Of a stretch of 64,000 bases of DNA, positions 1 through 9,400 are shown in pieces. The notes beneath the pieces were generated by a model, which made no database searches, was not told the origin of the DNA, and was given only the letters and a program-made list of their open reading frames with translations. The stretch comes from Campylobacter concisus (GTDB taxonomy: Bacteria > Campylobacterota > Campylobacteria > Campylobacterales > Campylobacteraceae), in assembly GCF_003048575.1 (NCBI RefSeq), contig NZ_PIRZ01000001.1:358532-422531 (forward strand). The letters run 5' to 3'. A program made the translations under genes and the position numbers. How positions within the stretch are numbered: position 1 is the first letter of the stretch; every line of letters starts with the position of its first letter.

Positions 1-249
1 TTGGTTACTTTATGCATAAAATTTATTTGCATATTTTTTCCTTTATTTTTGAAGTATAAACATGTATATTAATAATATTTATATTAATTCTATGTAAATT
101 TTGCATATACATTATGAAAAATTTGCATATCTTGTAAATTCTTATAAATCTAATAGGATAAATTCTCTCCTTTTGTTGACATATATCATTATTTGCTTTT
201 TTAAAATGAGATAAACTTCACCTCAAAATTTTTAAAAAAAGGAGAATCA
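1..249. other. AT-rich upstream region of norZ
   Basis: This stretch holds no convincing gene. It is very AT-rich and carries three copies of TTTGCATAT (26-34, 100-108, 122-130) and an imperfect CRP/FNR-like palindrome at 176-189. The AAAGGAG ribosome site sits just before the norZ ATG at 250. It most likely holds the norZ promoter and its control sites. Confidence 0.6.
176..189 (+). promoter_or_regulatory. CRP/FNR-family-like palindrome upstream of norZ
   Basis: TTGAC-ATAT-ATCAT matches the TTGAT-N4-ATCAA type of half-site pair at 8 of 10 positions. Its centre is about 41 bases upstream of a plausible start point that would follow the AT-rich -10-like GATAAACT at 209-216. A CRP/FNR-type regulator acting on nitric oxide detoxification would make biological sense, as NssR does in C. 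jejuni, but this is inferred from one imperfect site. Confidence 0.3.
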
Positions 250-2481
250 ATGCGTGAATACAAAAAGTATTGGCTAGCACTTGTTGCAGTACTAGTAATT
301 TGCTTTAGTATTTTAGGCTACTACGGCGTTGAAGTTTATAGAAGCTCGCCACCAGTTGTAAATTTTACAGATGAGAATGGCAATGTCGTGATCGACAAAG
401 AGAGCATCTATAAAGGTCAAGAGGCCTGGCAAAGCATAGGAGGTATGCAAGTTGGCTCTGTTTGGGGACACGGCGCATATCAAGCACCTGATTGGAGTGC
501 GGACTGGCTTCACAAAGAGTTAGTTATATTTTTAGAGTTAAAAGCAGATGAAATTTATCACTCAAAATATGCTGACTTAAATGATGAGCAAAAAGCAAAT
601 CTAAAAGTTCTACTTAAAAAAGAGTACCGAGAAAATGGCGTAAAAGACGATAAAATCGTACTTAGCAGCGATAGATTAAAGGCTATGAAACAAGTAAGCC
701 AAGAGTATTCATCACTTTTTGGAAATGACCCTAAGTTTAAATCTTTAAGAGAAGCTTATGCGATGAAAGAAAATACTCTTCCAAATGCTTCTGATAGAGA
801 TGATCTTAATAACTTTTTCTTCTGGTCAGCCTGGGCAACCGCAGCAAACAGACCTAACAGCGATGCTACATACACAAACAACTGGCCACATGAGCCACTA
901 ATCGATAATGTACCAACAAGCGAAAATATTTTTTGGTCAATCGCAAGTGTTGTGATACTTATTGCTGGTATTGGATTTCTTGTTTGGTTTAGCTCTTTTT
1001 ATGGCAAAAAAGATGATGAAAAGTTGGAAGCTATTAGCGAAGATCCACTTAGTAAATTAAGCCTAACTCCATCTCAAAAAGCTCTTAAAAAATATCTTTT
1101 TGTGACTTTGGCTCTTTTTGCATTCCAAATTTTAATAGGCGGCTTTACAGCTCACTATACAGTCGAAGGACAAGAATTTTACGGTATAAATTTATCAGCC
1201 TACATTCCATATTCGCTTGCTAGAACATGGCACATTCAGGCTAGTATCTTCTGGATTGCGACAGGATTTTTAGCAGGCGGTCTTTTCTTAGCACCTATTA
1301 TAAATGGCGGCAAAGATCCAAAATTCCAAAAGCTTGGCGTAGATTTGCTATTTTATGCACTACTAATTCTTGTAGTTGGCAGTTTTGCTGGCGAGTATTT
1401 AGCGATCGCAAATATTATGCCTATAAATTTAAGCTTCTGGTTTGGACACCAAGGATACGAATATATCGAGCTTGGACGTGTTTGGCAAATTATTTTATTT
1501 GTTGGTCTTGTCATTTGGATGCTACTTTTACTTCGCGGATTTATCGGCGGATTTAAGAACAAAGGTGACAAAAATTTACTTGCTATCTTTGCAGCTTCAG
1601 CTGTTGCAGTTGGATTATTTTATGGAGCAGGATTATTTTACGGCCAAAGAAGTCCACTTCCAGTAATGGAATACTGGCGCTGGTGGGTTGTACACCTTTG
1701 GGTTGAAGGCTTTTTTGAGGTCTTTGCTACCGCTTCACTTGCTTTTGTGTTTGTTAGTCTTGGTCTTGTTTCAAAGAGATTTGCTACGTTTTCAACGCTT
1801 GCGAGTGCATCACTTTTCCTAGTAGGCGGAATTCCAGGAACTTTCCACCACTTATATTTTGCAGGCACTACAACACCTATAATGGCAGTTGGCGCTAGCT
1901 TCTCAGCACTTGAGGTAGTTCCTCTTGTATTGCTTGGTGCTGAAGCTTATGAGCACTACAGACTTCAGTTTGCTCAAACTTGGGCTAAGACATTAAAATG
2001 GCCACTTTACTGCTTTATCGCAGTTGCTTTCTGGAATATGTTAGGTGCTGGTGTATTTGGATTTTTAATCAATCCTCCAATTTCACTATTTTATATCCAA
2101 GGCCTAAATACGACTCCAGTTCACGGACATGCTGCGCTATTTGGTGTTTATGGATTTTTGGCACTTGGATTTGTTTGGCTAGTAGCTACTTATCTATTCA
2201 AAGGTCAAGAATTTGATGAAAAACTTATGAAAGTAGGTTTTTGGGGCTTAAATATAGGCCTTATGCTAATGATCGTGCTTTCACTACTTCCAATAGGAAT
2301 TTATCAAGCATTTGCAAGCCTAGAGCATGGTATGTGGTATGCAAGAAGCGCTGAGCTTTTACAACAATCACACTTGCAAAATTTAAGATGGGTAAGAATG
2401 ATTGGCGATACGATTTTAATAATCGGTGGTATTAGCTTCTTTGCACAACTTCTAAAATTTATACTTAATAAAAAAGCTTAA
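250..2481 (+). CDS. norZ: quinol-dependent nitric oxide reductase (qNor)
   Basis: This 743-residue integral membrane enzyme reduces two NO to N2O with electrons from menaquinol, which detoxifies NO made during nitrate or nitrite respiration or by the host. The long N-terminal extension before the core (a membrane segment at about 8-28, then a periplasmic domain to about 225) is typical of the quinol-using form, which has no separate cytochrome c subunit. The haem-copper-oxidase-like core shows the expected metal ligands: H328 in a TWHIQ context, H482 and E486 in HLWVEGFFEV, H533/H534 in GTFHHLYFAG, and H625/H627 in the HGHAALFG segment. E486 is the glutamate that separates NO reductases from oxidases. 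AAAGGAG precedes the ATG, and a strong hairpin follows the stop, so it is probably transcribed alone. Confidence 0.93.
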   Translation: MREYKKYWLALVAVLVICFSILGYYGVEVYRSSPPVVNFTDENGNVVIDKESIYKGQEAWQSIGGMQVGSVWGHGAYQAPDWSADWLHKELVIFLELKADEIYHSKYADLNDEQKANLKVLLKKEYRENGVKDDKIVLSSDRLKAMKQVSQEYSSLFGNDPKFKSLREAYAMKENTLPNASDRDDLNNFFFWSAWATAANRPNSDATYTNNWPHEPLIDNVPTSENIFWSIASVVILIAGIGFLVWFSSFYGKKDDEKLEAISEDPLSKLSLTPSQKALKKYLFVTLALFAFQILIGGFTAHYTVEGQEFYGINLSAYIPYSLARTWHIQASIFWIATGFLAGGLFLAPIINGGKDPKFQKLGVDLLFYALLILVVGSFAGEYLAIANIMPINLSFWFGHQGYEYIELGRVWQIILFVGLVIWMLLLLRGFIGGFKNKGDKNLLAIFAASAVAVGLFYGAGLFYGQRSPLPVMEYWRWWVVHLWVEGFFEVFATASLAFVFVSLGLVSKRFATFSTLASASLFLVGGIPGTFHHLYFAGTTTPIMAVGASFSALEVVPLVLLGAEAYEHYRLQFAQTWAKTLKWPLYCFIAVAFWNMLGAGVFGFLINPPISLFYIQGLNTTPVHGHAALFGVYGFLALGFVWLVATYLFKGQEFDEKLMKVGFWGLNIGLMLMIVLSLLPIGIYQAFASLEHGMWYARSAELLQQSHLQNLRWVRMIGDTILIIGGISFFAQLLKFILNKKA

Positions 2482-2485
2482 AACT

Positions 2486-2510
2486 AAAGGGGTATTTTGC
2501 CCCTTTATTA
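2486..2510 (+). terminator. rho-independent terminator after norZ
   Basis: AAAGGGG (2486-2492) pairs with CCCCTTT (2500-2506) around a 7-base loop and is followed by TTATT. It sits five bases after the norZ stop. Confidence 0.75.
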
Positions 2511-2552
2511 AGCTATCTTTTCATAAAATAACGCAAATTTAAAAGGAAAGAA

Positions 2553-3095
2553 ATGATTACATTTTTTAAAAGAATTTGCGTTATTTTTATCGTACTCTTA
2601 CACGCTTTTTTGGCTCTTGTAGTTGATTATTCGTTTCCACACTATGCAAATGTGCAAATCACAGGTGGCGATGTCAAGCGTATGGACAAAGATGGTATCA
2701 TCGACGCTAAAAATCCGGCAGATGGTCCTACCAGAGATGTTTATTTTATCTATACTAAAGATTCTAATAATTCAAATAAGGTCATGGCCTATAGAAATGA
2801 GGATACTGCATGGGGATTTCCGTTTTATTTTAAATTTAACTCAGCTGATGTACAAGCCAAAGCTCAAGGCTTTGCAAATAGCGATAAAAACGTAACTGTA
2901 AAATATTATGGATATAGAATTTCTATGCTTCAAGAGTTTAGAAATGTCATCTCACTAAAAGAAAGTGGCACAGATACTAGTTGGCCAGTAGCTAGCTATG
3001 TATTTTACTTTATCTTGTTTATCTCGCTAATCATTTGGATAAGAAAGATAAATAAGGCCTTTAGACCAAAAACTAGTGAAAATTTAGAGAAATAG
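2553..3095 (+). CDS. DUF1523-family membrane protein
   Basis: This 180-residue protein has two membrane helices, at about 7-27 and 145-165, with a periplasmic domain of roughly 115 residues between them. The layout and the conserved KYYGYRISMLQEFRN segment near residues 113-128 fit the DUF1523 family, whose function is unknown. An AAAGGAAAG ribosome site precedes the ATG at 2553. The norZ terminator separates it from the reductase, so co-regulation with NO detoxification is only a guess from position. Family assignment is from memory of the sequence pattern. Confidence 0.7.
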   Translation: MITFFKRICVIFIVLLHAFLALVVDYSFPHYANVQITGGDVKRMDKDGIIDAKNPADGPTRDVYFIYTKDSNNSNKVMAYRNEDTAWGFPFYFKFNSADVQAKAQGFANSDKNVTVKYYGYRISMLQEFRNVISLKESGTDTSWPVASYVFYFILFISLIIWIRKINKAFRPKTSENLEK

Positions 3096-3133
3096 ATAGC
3101 ATTTGTTTTAGCTATTTGATATTTTAAAAATCA

Positions 3134-3160
3134 AAAAGAGAGCTTTGTTTCTCTTTTATC
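3134..3160 (+). terminator. terminator after the DUF1523 gene
   Basis: AAAAGAGA (3134-3141) pairs with TCTCTTTT (3150-3157) around an 8-base loop. The stem's own T-run and the following AT-rich bases give a terminator-like tail. Confidence 0.55.
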
Positions 3161-3430
3161 TTTGAAAATTTTTGACGCCATCAGGCATTTTTAGCTCGTT
3201 TGCTTTGTTGTGTTATTGCCGTATTCTTCTACTCTTTCCCAGTCCATAAAATAAAATTCTACATCTATATTATTTTTAAGAAAATCACCCGCTTTTTATG
3301 GGCATATAATTCTTTGCCTTGCCATTCATCAGTTGACCTATTTAGTTCGCGCCAATATCTTCTTAAAATGGCTTACAGGGAAGCCTTCTTGTATCTAGAT
3401 CTATCTTATGCAAAGGTATCTATTCCGTAA
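3156..3430 (-). pseudogene. frameshifted remnant of an unknown gene
   Basis: On the minus strand, protein-like text continues across this stretch but jumps frame several times. From about 3400 downward one reads EGFPVSHFKKI, then RRYWRELNRSTDEWQGKELYA in a second frame, then VEFYFMDWERVEEYGNN in a third, and finally KANELKMPDGVKNFQR ending at a stop at 3156-3158. Each segment has protein-like composition, but no single frame stays open. This looks like a decaying gene with small indels. I do not recognise the parent. A 76-codon open frame on the plus strand (3200-3430) is a shadow with poor composition. Confidence 0.4.
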
Positions 3431-3551
3431 AATTTTAGGCACTTTTTGATTTTAAAGTACTCTTTCATTATGTTTGGACGTTGAGTTAAAAACCAAAATT
3501 GATAATTTGATAAGGTTTTTATAACTCTAATAATCTAATCAACAAAGCTAA

Positions 3552-3719
3552 ATAAAAATTACTCATAAAATTTACAAAAATATAGTTGGATTTTTAACGC
3601 TTAAAGGATCGCTCAAACGCTTGGGTAAAATTTTAAATTTAAAGCCATTTACTGGCACAGTAGTTTTTGCAACAGGTTTTTTAGATTTTAGAAAGAAAAT
3701 TTATAGTGAATTAGCTTAA
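3552..3719 (+). pseudogene. C-terminal remnant of a plus-strand gene
   Basis: A 55-codon open frame runs to a TAA at 3717-3719 and reads sensibly, including LKRLGKILNLKPFTGTVVF and then ATGFLDFRKKIYSELA. It has no ATG, and the only in-frame TTG lacks a nearby ribosome site. A stop lies immediately upstream (3549-3551). The hairpin at 3725-3742 with its T-run on this strand looks like this gene's own terminator. I read it as the surviving tail of a lost gene. A small gene with an unusual start is possible. Confidence 0.35.
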
Positions 3720-3724
3720 ATTTT

Positions 3725-3747
3725 AGGGGCAAAGCTGCCCCTGTTTT
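3725..3747 (+). terminator. hairpin terminator between the remnant and hpf
   Basis: AGGGGCA (3725-3731) pairs with TGCCCCT (3736-3742) around the 4-base loop AAGC. The plus strand continues GTTTTT, and the minus strand continues AAAATTT, so the T-run fits plus-strand transcription better. It may also stop hpf transcripts coming the other way. Confidence 0.6.
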
Positions 3748-4274
3748 TAGTAAAGACCGAAAGTTCCGTCTGTTCTTTTGTAGATCACGCGCATTTTTGC
3801 GTCAACATCGTTAAATACGTAAAATTGTTTATCGCTTGATTTTAGTTTATCAAGTGCCTCTTCGACTTCAAGTGGTTTATAAATTTCAAGCTCCATAGGT
3901 ACGATCTCCTCAACACCTTCGATCTTTTCTTCACCTATTCTTGAGCGAAATTCTTTGTCGTCAGCCTTGCCTTTTACGGTAAATTTCTTATCATGCTCTC
4001 TTCTTAAAACTTTTGATGCTTTTTCGATAGCAAGATCGATCGCAGCGTAAAGGTCTTTATCTTTTTGGCGAACGACTATTGTATCTTTATGGGCCATATT
4101 TAGAGAAAATTCTGCATTAAAGCCTTTTCTTCCTTGTTTTTCATCGGCTGCTACAACACATCTTGCTGAGATGATGTCGAGATTGTATTTGCTAAGCGTA
4201 TCAAAAGCGTCTTGGATATAGTTTTTGATTGGCTCTGTTAGCTCAAATTGTTTTCCTACAATGCTTATGTTCAT
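3747..4274 (-). CDS. hpf: long-form ribosome hibernation promoting factor
   Basis: This 175-residue protein binds the 30S subunit and, in the long form, joins 70S ribosomes into inactive 100S dimers when growth stops. The N-terminal S30AE/YfiA domain spans about 1-100 (MNISIVGKQFELTEPIKNYI at the start). A linker leads to the C-terminal dimerisation domain at about 120-175, which contains FYVFNDVDAKMRVIYKR. The length fits the long form rather than the short enterobacterial one. AAAGGAG lies 7 bases before the ATG. It is separated from the prepilin genes upstream by about 80 bases and may have its own promoter. Confidence 0.9.
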   Translation of the reverse strand: MNISIVGKQFELTEPIKNYIQDAFDTLSKYNLDIISARCVVAADEKQGRKGFNAEFSLNMAHKDTIVVRQKDKDLYAAIDLAIEKASKVLRREHDKKFTVKGKADDKEFRSRIGEEKIEGVEEIVPMELEIYKPLEVEEALDKLKSSDKQFYVFNDVDAKMRVIYKRTDGTFGLY

Positions 4275-4354
4275 CGTAATCTCCTTTATAGAAAGTAAGA
4301 TGATTATAACACGCTAAAACTAAAAACAAATTAAACTAAAATCTTTATAAAATT

Positions 4355-4777
4355 TTAAAGTTTCTGAAGAGTTCGTTTGTGAAAATTTATAGGATTTGGC
4401 GTTTTTTTATCTTTTGATGTTACAAAAACATCAAAGATCATATTGCCAGTACTTGCGACTCCGTTTGTTCCTGGCATGATGGTCGGTGGAGTGCATATAC
4501 CGATGTCGCCAAAGTAAGTTATTATTACTTTAAAGTCGAACATATCGTTAAATTCTCCATTTACTTTATCTAGGCATTTATTTGAGAAATCAGTTCTAAA
4601 AATTTCAAACATTGCATACTCTGCTGCTGCTTGAGCAACGAGTTGTGCTTGCTCTCTTAGATAAATTTCACTGCTTTGTCTAGCTGATGTGCTAGCTATC
4701 GAAAGAGCAAGAGTGCTGATAGAAGCTGCTACAACTAGAAAAAATATCGCTGCTATTAACGTAAATCCTTTTCTCAT
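4355..4777 (-). CDS. MshP-like prepilin without Glu5
   Basis: This 140-residue protein starts with a prepilin leader, MRKG, cut before FTLIA, followed by a hydrophobic helix of about 20 residues. The usual glutamate at mature position 5 is alanine, as in MshP and in the GspK class of tip pseudopilins. It also shares the GFTLIAAIFFL-type start of MshP-like proteins. The ATG at 4777 is chosen because it overlaps the stop of the upstream gene (TAATG) and places the leader correctly. An in-frame start at 4801 would add eight residues that do not fit a leader. It is last in the MSHA-like group. Role as a pilus tip component is inferred. Confidence 0.7.
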   Translation of the reverse strand: MRKGFTLIAAIFFLVVAASISTLALSIASTSARQSSEIYLREQAQLVAQAAAEYAMFEIFRTDFSNKCLDKVNGEFNDMFDFKVIITYFGDIGICTPPTIMPGTNGVASTGNMIFDVFVTSKDKKTPNPINFHKRTLQKL

Positions 4778-5799
4778 TAATAAACCGCCTTTGACTTGCA
4801 AATGGTTATTTCTGATTTTTCTGCTTTAAGGCAAAGCTTTAGCGCGATGACTCCATTTTTTTCTGTAAAGACAAATCTTGTTACGTGTTTAGCTAGTGTT
4901 GCACTTTCGGCTTTGATAGCCTTTGTAGATGTTGAGCTAAATTTTTTAAAGCTTTCATTTAGCCATGGCCTATAGTTGTAGTAAATTTTAAGGTCAAAAG
5001 AGCCATTTTGTATATCCTCGGCACTTTGCTCAGCTGGTGCTATGGCAATGGCTGTGTAAGCTAGCTTATACTGCTCTGAAATTTTTTTATTTTTAAAATC
5101 ACTTGAAATTTTAAGCGTATCGATTGATTGTATGCCTACTTTTGCGATATCTAAGTGCCTTTGGTCTAAATTTTCTTGATAGCCAAAGCTGCTACCAACC
5201 CTATAAAGTATGCTAGAAAATATCGCTACTAAACCACCATTTTCATTATTGGCGTTTATGCACCTAGAGCCACTATTTACATCTTCTTCATCGCTATCAT
5301 TTTCGCAGGTCAAGTCCATTACGCCGTTTCTAAAAGCATCATTAAATTTACTTCCAGGGCTTTTTAGTCCATTTGCAATAGAACTATTTGCAAGATCTAC
5401 ATATCCGCTATATATACCTTCTTCGAAGATGGGATCTCCGTTAGTATCATCTCCTTTATATTCGTTTATGCCATCAAATAGCTCATAAGCAGCTGGGATA
5501 AATTCTAAAATTTCAAAGTCACTACTTAAATTTACGCCACTATCATTTAGAGCTAGGTAATCTCCATTTTTTTTCCTAGCGATAACGCTTTGTTTGATTC
5601 TGTGGCTAAGTAGCATTGAAATTTGCTCTAGAGCGATTTCGCTTTGTGTCTCTAGCTCGTTTATTACTTTGCTTTGAAAATAGTTTTGATATAAATTCAT
5701 AAGCGTGTTAAAGCTCATAAGTGAGATAACGCCAAGGACTGTAATAACTATTATAAGCTCAATTAGTGTAAAAGCTTTTTTTGTTTTTTTCATTTCCAT
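4777..5799 (-). CDS. MshO-like prepilin-type protein
   Basis: This 340-residue protein has the leader MEMKKTKKA, cut before FTLIE, with Glu5 present, and a single N-terminal helix (about 10-30). The long C-terminal globular part carries a pair of cysteines near residues 164-179 and further ones at the end. MshO-like minor pilins have this general plan, though this one is longer than usual. The stop overlaps the start of the next gene by one base, and its own start lies inside the end of the preceding gene. A second ATG at 5793 is an equally possible start. Together with its neighbours it probably forms a minor pilin complex. The individual MSHA match is inferred from order and layout. Confidence 0.65.
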   Translation of the reverse strand: MEMKKTKKAFTLIELIIVITVLGVISLMSFNTLMNLYQNYFQSKVINELETQSEIALEQISMLLSHRIKQSVIARKKNGDYLALNDSGVNLSSDFEILEFIPAAYELFDGINEYKGDDTNGDPIFEEGIYSGYVDLANSSIANGLKSPGSKFNDAFRNGVMDLTCENDSDEEDVNSGSRCINANNENGGLVAIFSSILYRVGSSFGYQENLDQRHLDIAKVGIQSIDTLKISSDFKNKKISEQYKLAYTAIAIAPAEQSAEDIQNGSFDLKIYYNYRPWLNESFKKFSSTSTKAIKAESATLAKHVTRFVFTEKNGVIALKLCLKAEKSEITICKSKAVY

Positions 5800-6485
5800 T
5801 CTTTTACACTTAGAGTGCTGCTTTCACCTATGTTAAAGGCATATCCATAAAGTACGCTTTTGCTCTCTTTTGTAGTTTTCATAGTCGTATCTAGCTTTAT
5901 CTGTAAAACGTCGTTATCGTTTAAAGGAGTGCTAACTACAAATTTATCAGCTCCATTTGTTATAGTTGGAGTTGTTTCTGTATCTATGATAAAGTCGCGT
6001 TTAGTAGTGCTAGCAGTTGGCGAGATGGATTTTTGAGTATTGAAATTTTTGATAGATTTTACTTTAAAATTTACGCTTTTGATTGATTCTGGAAGCTTTG
6101 AATCACTAGGCCTTGTGGCACATGCAGATGAATTTTGTACCGGATATGCAAGTATCCTATGCCCTTCACCTTTTACTCCACTTTTTTCATAAAAATCCGG
6201 GTTCGCCCCTTGATCGCAGATAATAAGAGGAAAAATTATAGCTTCTTGAGTAGTTATAGATGATGGCATGGTGTTTTTACCGGCTATTAAGACTTGATCA
6301 CTAAATGGTGCTTTTAATATTAATGACATATAAGTTTTAGCATTCATTAGTCCTTCTTGCATTAAGGACTGCTCGCTTAAATTTGAAGTAGTTCTTACCG
6401 CTAGTGGCAGGCTTGCACTTACTATGGCTACTACAAGCACTGACAAGATAAGCTCTATCAATGAAAAGCCACCCCTTTTTACCAC
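5790..6485 (-). CDS. MshD-like prepilin-type protein
   Basis: This 231-residue protein has the short leader MVKRGG, cut before FSLIE, with Glu5 present, followed by a hydrophobic helix to about residue 28. The rest is a soluble domain with two cysteines (about residues 88 and 122). It overlaps the end of the large upstream gene by 7 bases and the start of the next prepilin by 10, so the four genes look translationally coupled. The order large protein, MshD-like, MshO-like, MshP-like contains the parts of the MSHA minor-pilin set. Assembly ATPase, platform and prepilin peptidase are not in this window. Confidence 0.65.
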   Translation of the reverse strand: MVKRGGFSLIELILSVLVVAIVSASLPLAVRTTSNLSEQSLMQEGLMNAKTYMSLILKAPFSDQVLIAGKNTMPSSITTQEAIIFPLIICDQGANPDFYEKSGVKGEGHRILAYPVQNSSACATRPSDSKLPESIKSVNFKVKSIKNFNTQKSISPTASTTKRDFIIDTETTPTITNGADKFVVSTPLNDNDVLQIKLDTTMKTTKESKSVLYGYAFNIGESSTLSVKEWK

Positions 6486-9400
6486 TCTATTCTCCTGTTT
6501 GTCTTGTCGCTTATATCTAGGTTACTATCGCTATTTGATTTTACTCCTATAAAACCTCCAACTGCACCGCTTGTCTTATCTTCTATGTTATTGCTTTTTA
6601 GGACTTTACCAGCCCATTCGCCATTTGGTACTAGAAAATTTAGATTGAAATTATTTGTTTCAGGTTTCTCATCAAATTCACTATAAAGAAGCCAACTAGG
6701 TGCTCTCATTTTAGCCACATCGGTAACTGCCGAAGGGTTTCTTATAAAAATTATTTGCTCGCCATTGCTTATGCTGCTTACATCATTTCTTAAAATAGTG
6801 CCGCTGTAAGTATTTGTAAAGCTAAAGTCATGATAGTTAAGTACTCCTGCGCTATGTTTTGGATTGGTAGCCCAAAATGGTGCAGCTGGAAAGTCTTGCC
6901 ATAGTTTGCCATTATCTTTCATATAGATATTTTTATTGCATCCATCGCAGTAGGCACCATAATAAATTTTGGCATAAAAGCCACTATAAAGCCCTTCATA
7001 AAATGGTGCATAAACCCTACCAAAGTAAAATTTTGCCGATGTTTCTGTTGCTGGTTTTTCATATTTTTTTACTGTATCAGTGCTGTCTGACATGCCACTA
7101 AAGCTAAAATCATTACTTGAAATAGTAAAAGGATTTTTGGCATGATTTACTTTTCTTTCAAAATTAAAATATATTTCACCTTTGCCTACGCCATTTACAA
7201 AAGTATTTTTCTCTACATAAAATGTTGATTTTGTAGCACTTGGATCTATTGCTTTTCTAGTATTTGAGCCAGGAATTTCAAAAAATAAAATTTCTTCATT
7301 TGCTTTTGCTAATGTGCCGGCATTACCATCATTATCTGTAAAATTTAAAGGAACTCTATCTAGCTTTATGTCAAAGTTCATATTCTTTGCATAGCAATCT
7401 TCATTATAAAGTTTTGCAGGGTCATCGTTAAACAGCCTAGCAGTTACTTCAAAGTCAAGCTTTGCTTTTTGTATGCCTTCATTATCAAGGTATGTTATAT
7501 CGCTATCTTTTGTTATCTTTAGCTTGCTTATTTGTATATCTTTTGGTCTAAATAAATAATCTCTATTACCTTCTAGCTTTATATTGCATCCGATTCTTCC
7601 TTCTTGAGCAGTATCTTGTGATGGATCGTTGCTAATTGAGTTTTTTACACAATCATCAGCTCTTGATGGCGTATGTTGATCAGTTATTGTATAGTCTTTA
7701 TCTAATACATAAAAATATGTATCGCCTATATCTGAGTAAGAGAAGCCAACAGGTCCACTTGATGTGTGACGGAAAATTTTACCCAATGCTTTATTTGGAT
7801 CGTTAAAATCTACGCTTAGTTTGTTCTCGCTCTCTATAATGCTAGGATCGCAAGTCGCACTATATGCTGGTACAAGTTTTATCTCTCCATTTGAGCCACT
7901 TATGTTATTTATATAACCATTTGCTAAGCCACTATCAAGAGGTTTCATAGCCGCAAGAGCAATGTTGTTATAAGCTTTGCCGCCTATTAAAACATTGTTA
8001 TTATTGACCGTATTCTTGTCAGTATCCCATAGCCTAAAGTGACTTGGTCTTATAGCAAAATCATCTAATTTTTCGCATTCAATCTTTGTAGTATTTGTTA
8101 CTGGATCAAGATGAGAAATTCTAAATTTTACGCTTTTATAGGCTCTATCAATACTAATGCCTGATAACAAAATATCAGTTACGCCATTAAATGTTATATC
8201 TTGTTCATATAAATTTGTTGGAGCGCTGCAAGACTCGACCAACTCTACTTTTACATCTACTGGGGCATCTGGTACTTTTTTATTGCCATCTGTATCATAG
8301 TTTGTGATATAGACATTAAATGGCGTAGAAACGATTTTAGTTAGAAGTCTATTTTTAAATTTAGTTTTAAAAGCCGCTGAGCCATCGTCTTGTCTATTGC
8401 TTGCGACGAAATTATTTGGACTGGTACTAACGCCTAAAGTAATGTTGTAATTTTGATTGCTACATCTTCTTATATATGTATCATAGGGCTGTAAATTTAT
8501 ATCAGCATTTGCGACCGTGGCTTTGTAGCTATTTGGCTCAAATTTAGACTTAAGGGTCGTTTCATATATGGCATAAGCGTAGTTGCCTTGATGAATTAGC
8601 ATTTCTCCACCCTTATTTGTAGCTGCACCTTGTCCCAAATAAAAAGTTAAGTCATTTCCGCTTAATTGCTGCAAGCCTGTGTTGTCGTTATAGTGTACCT
8701 GTCCTGACATAGTAAGCAGATCACTAGGCCCTTGTGATGCTTTATCTGCGTAAATGTAAGTTGAGTTTGGATTATAAATTTGGCTTGGATCTATTGTAGC
8801 TTTTAGTGCAAAGTCTTGGGCAGCTTCATTTGTATTATTTGTAACTTCAACGAAAGTTTTTAAAATAGTATTTGCTGGCACTACCGTCGGAGTATTTTCT
8901 TGCACCTTTGTAAAAGTACTATCGCTAGGTTTTTTTGCATAAATATATTCCATATAGCAAACATCTGGTTTATATATACGGGTAGAAAAGCCTACCATGG
9001 CCAAATTTATACGGTCAGCGCTTACAACATTAGCACTGCCTGAATTTTTAATCGTTGTAACTGTAAATTTTATATCTGCTTCTTTTTGAGAATGTGACAT
9101 TTTGTCTGATATATCAAATATATCTAAGTCTGCTTGAGAGTGAAATTTTTTGCCTGGATTTATAGGTTGTCCAAATTTTGTCATGGTTGAGTTAAATTGA
9201 TCACCTTTTGCATTGTATTTGCTGGTTATACTCAGATAGCTACCTTCGTTTTCTATTTCAATATTCTCACCTTTTGTTTCTGGCTTTCCGCCAAAAGAAA
9301 ACATTGTAAGCGTAGCATTTATATCGCCTGCTTTTGGTGTATAGATATTTTCAAATTTTACATCTACGGTTGAGCTCTTTACAGTACCAAATGGATCGCT

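Noticed and set aside
3200..3430. 76-codon plus-strand open frame
   Set aside because: No ribosome site and poor composition. The opposite strand gives better protein-like text, split by frameshifts, so this is a shadow.
4778..4801. Eight-residue extension of the MshP-like prepilin
   Set aside because: It would lengthen the leader beyond the MRKG form and break the TAATG coupling to the preceding gene.
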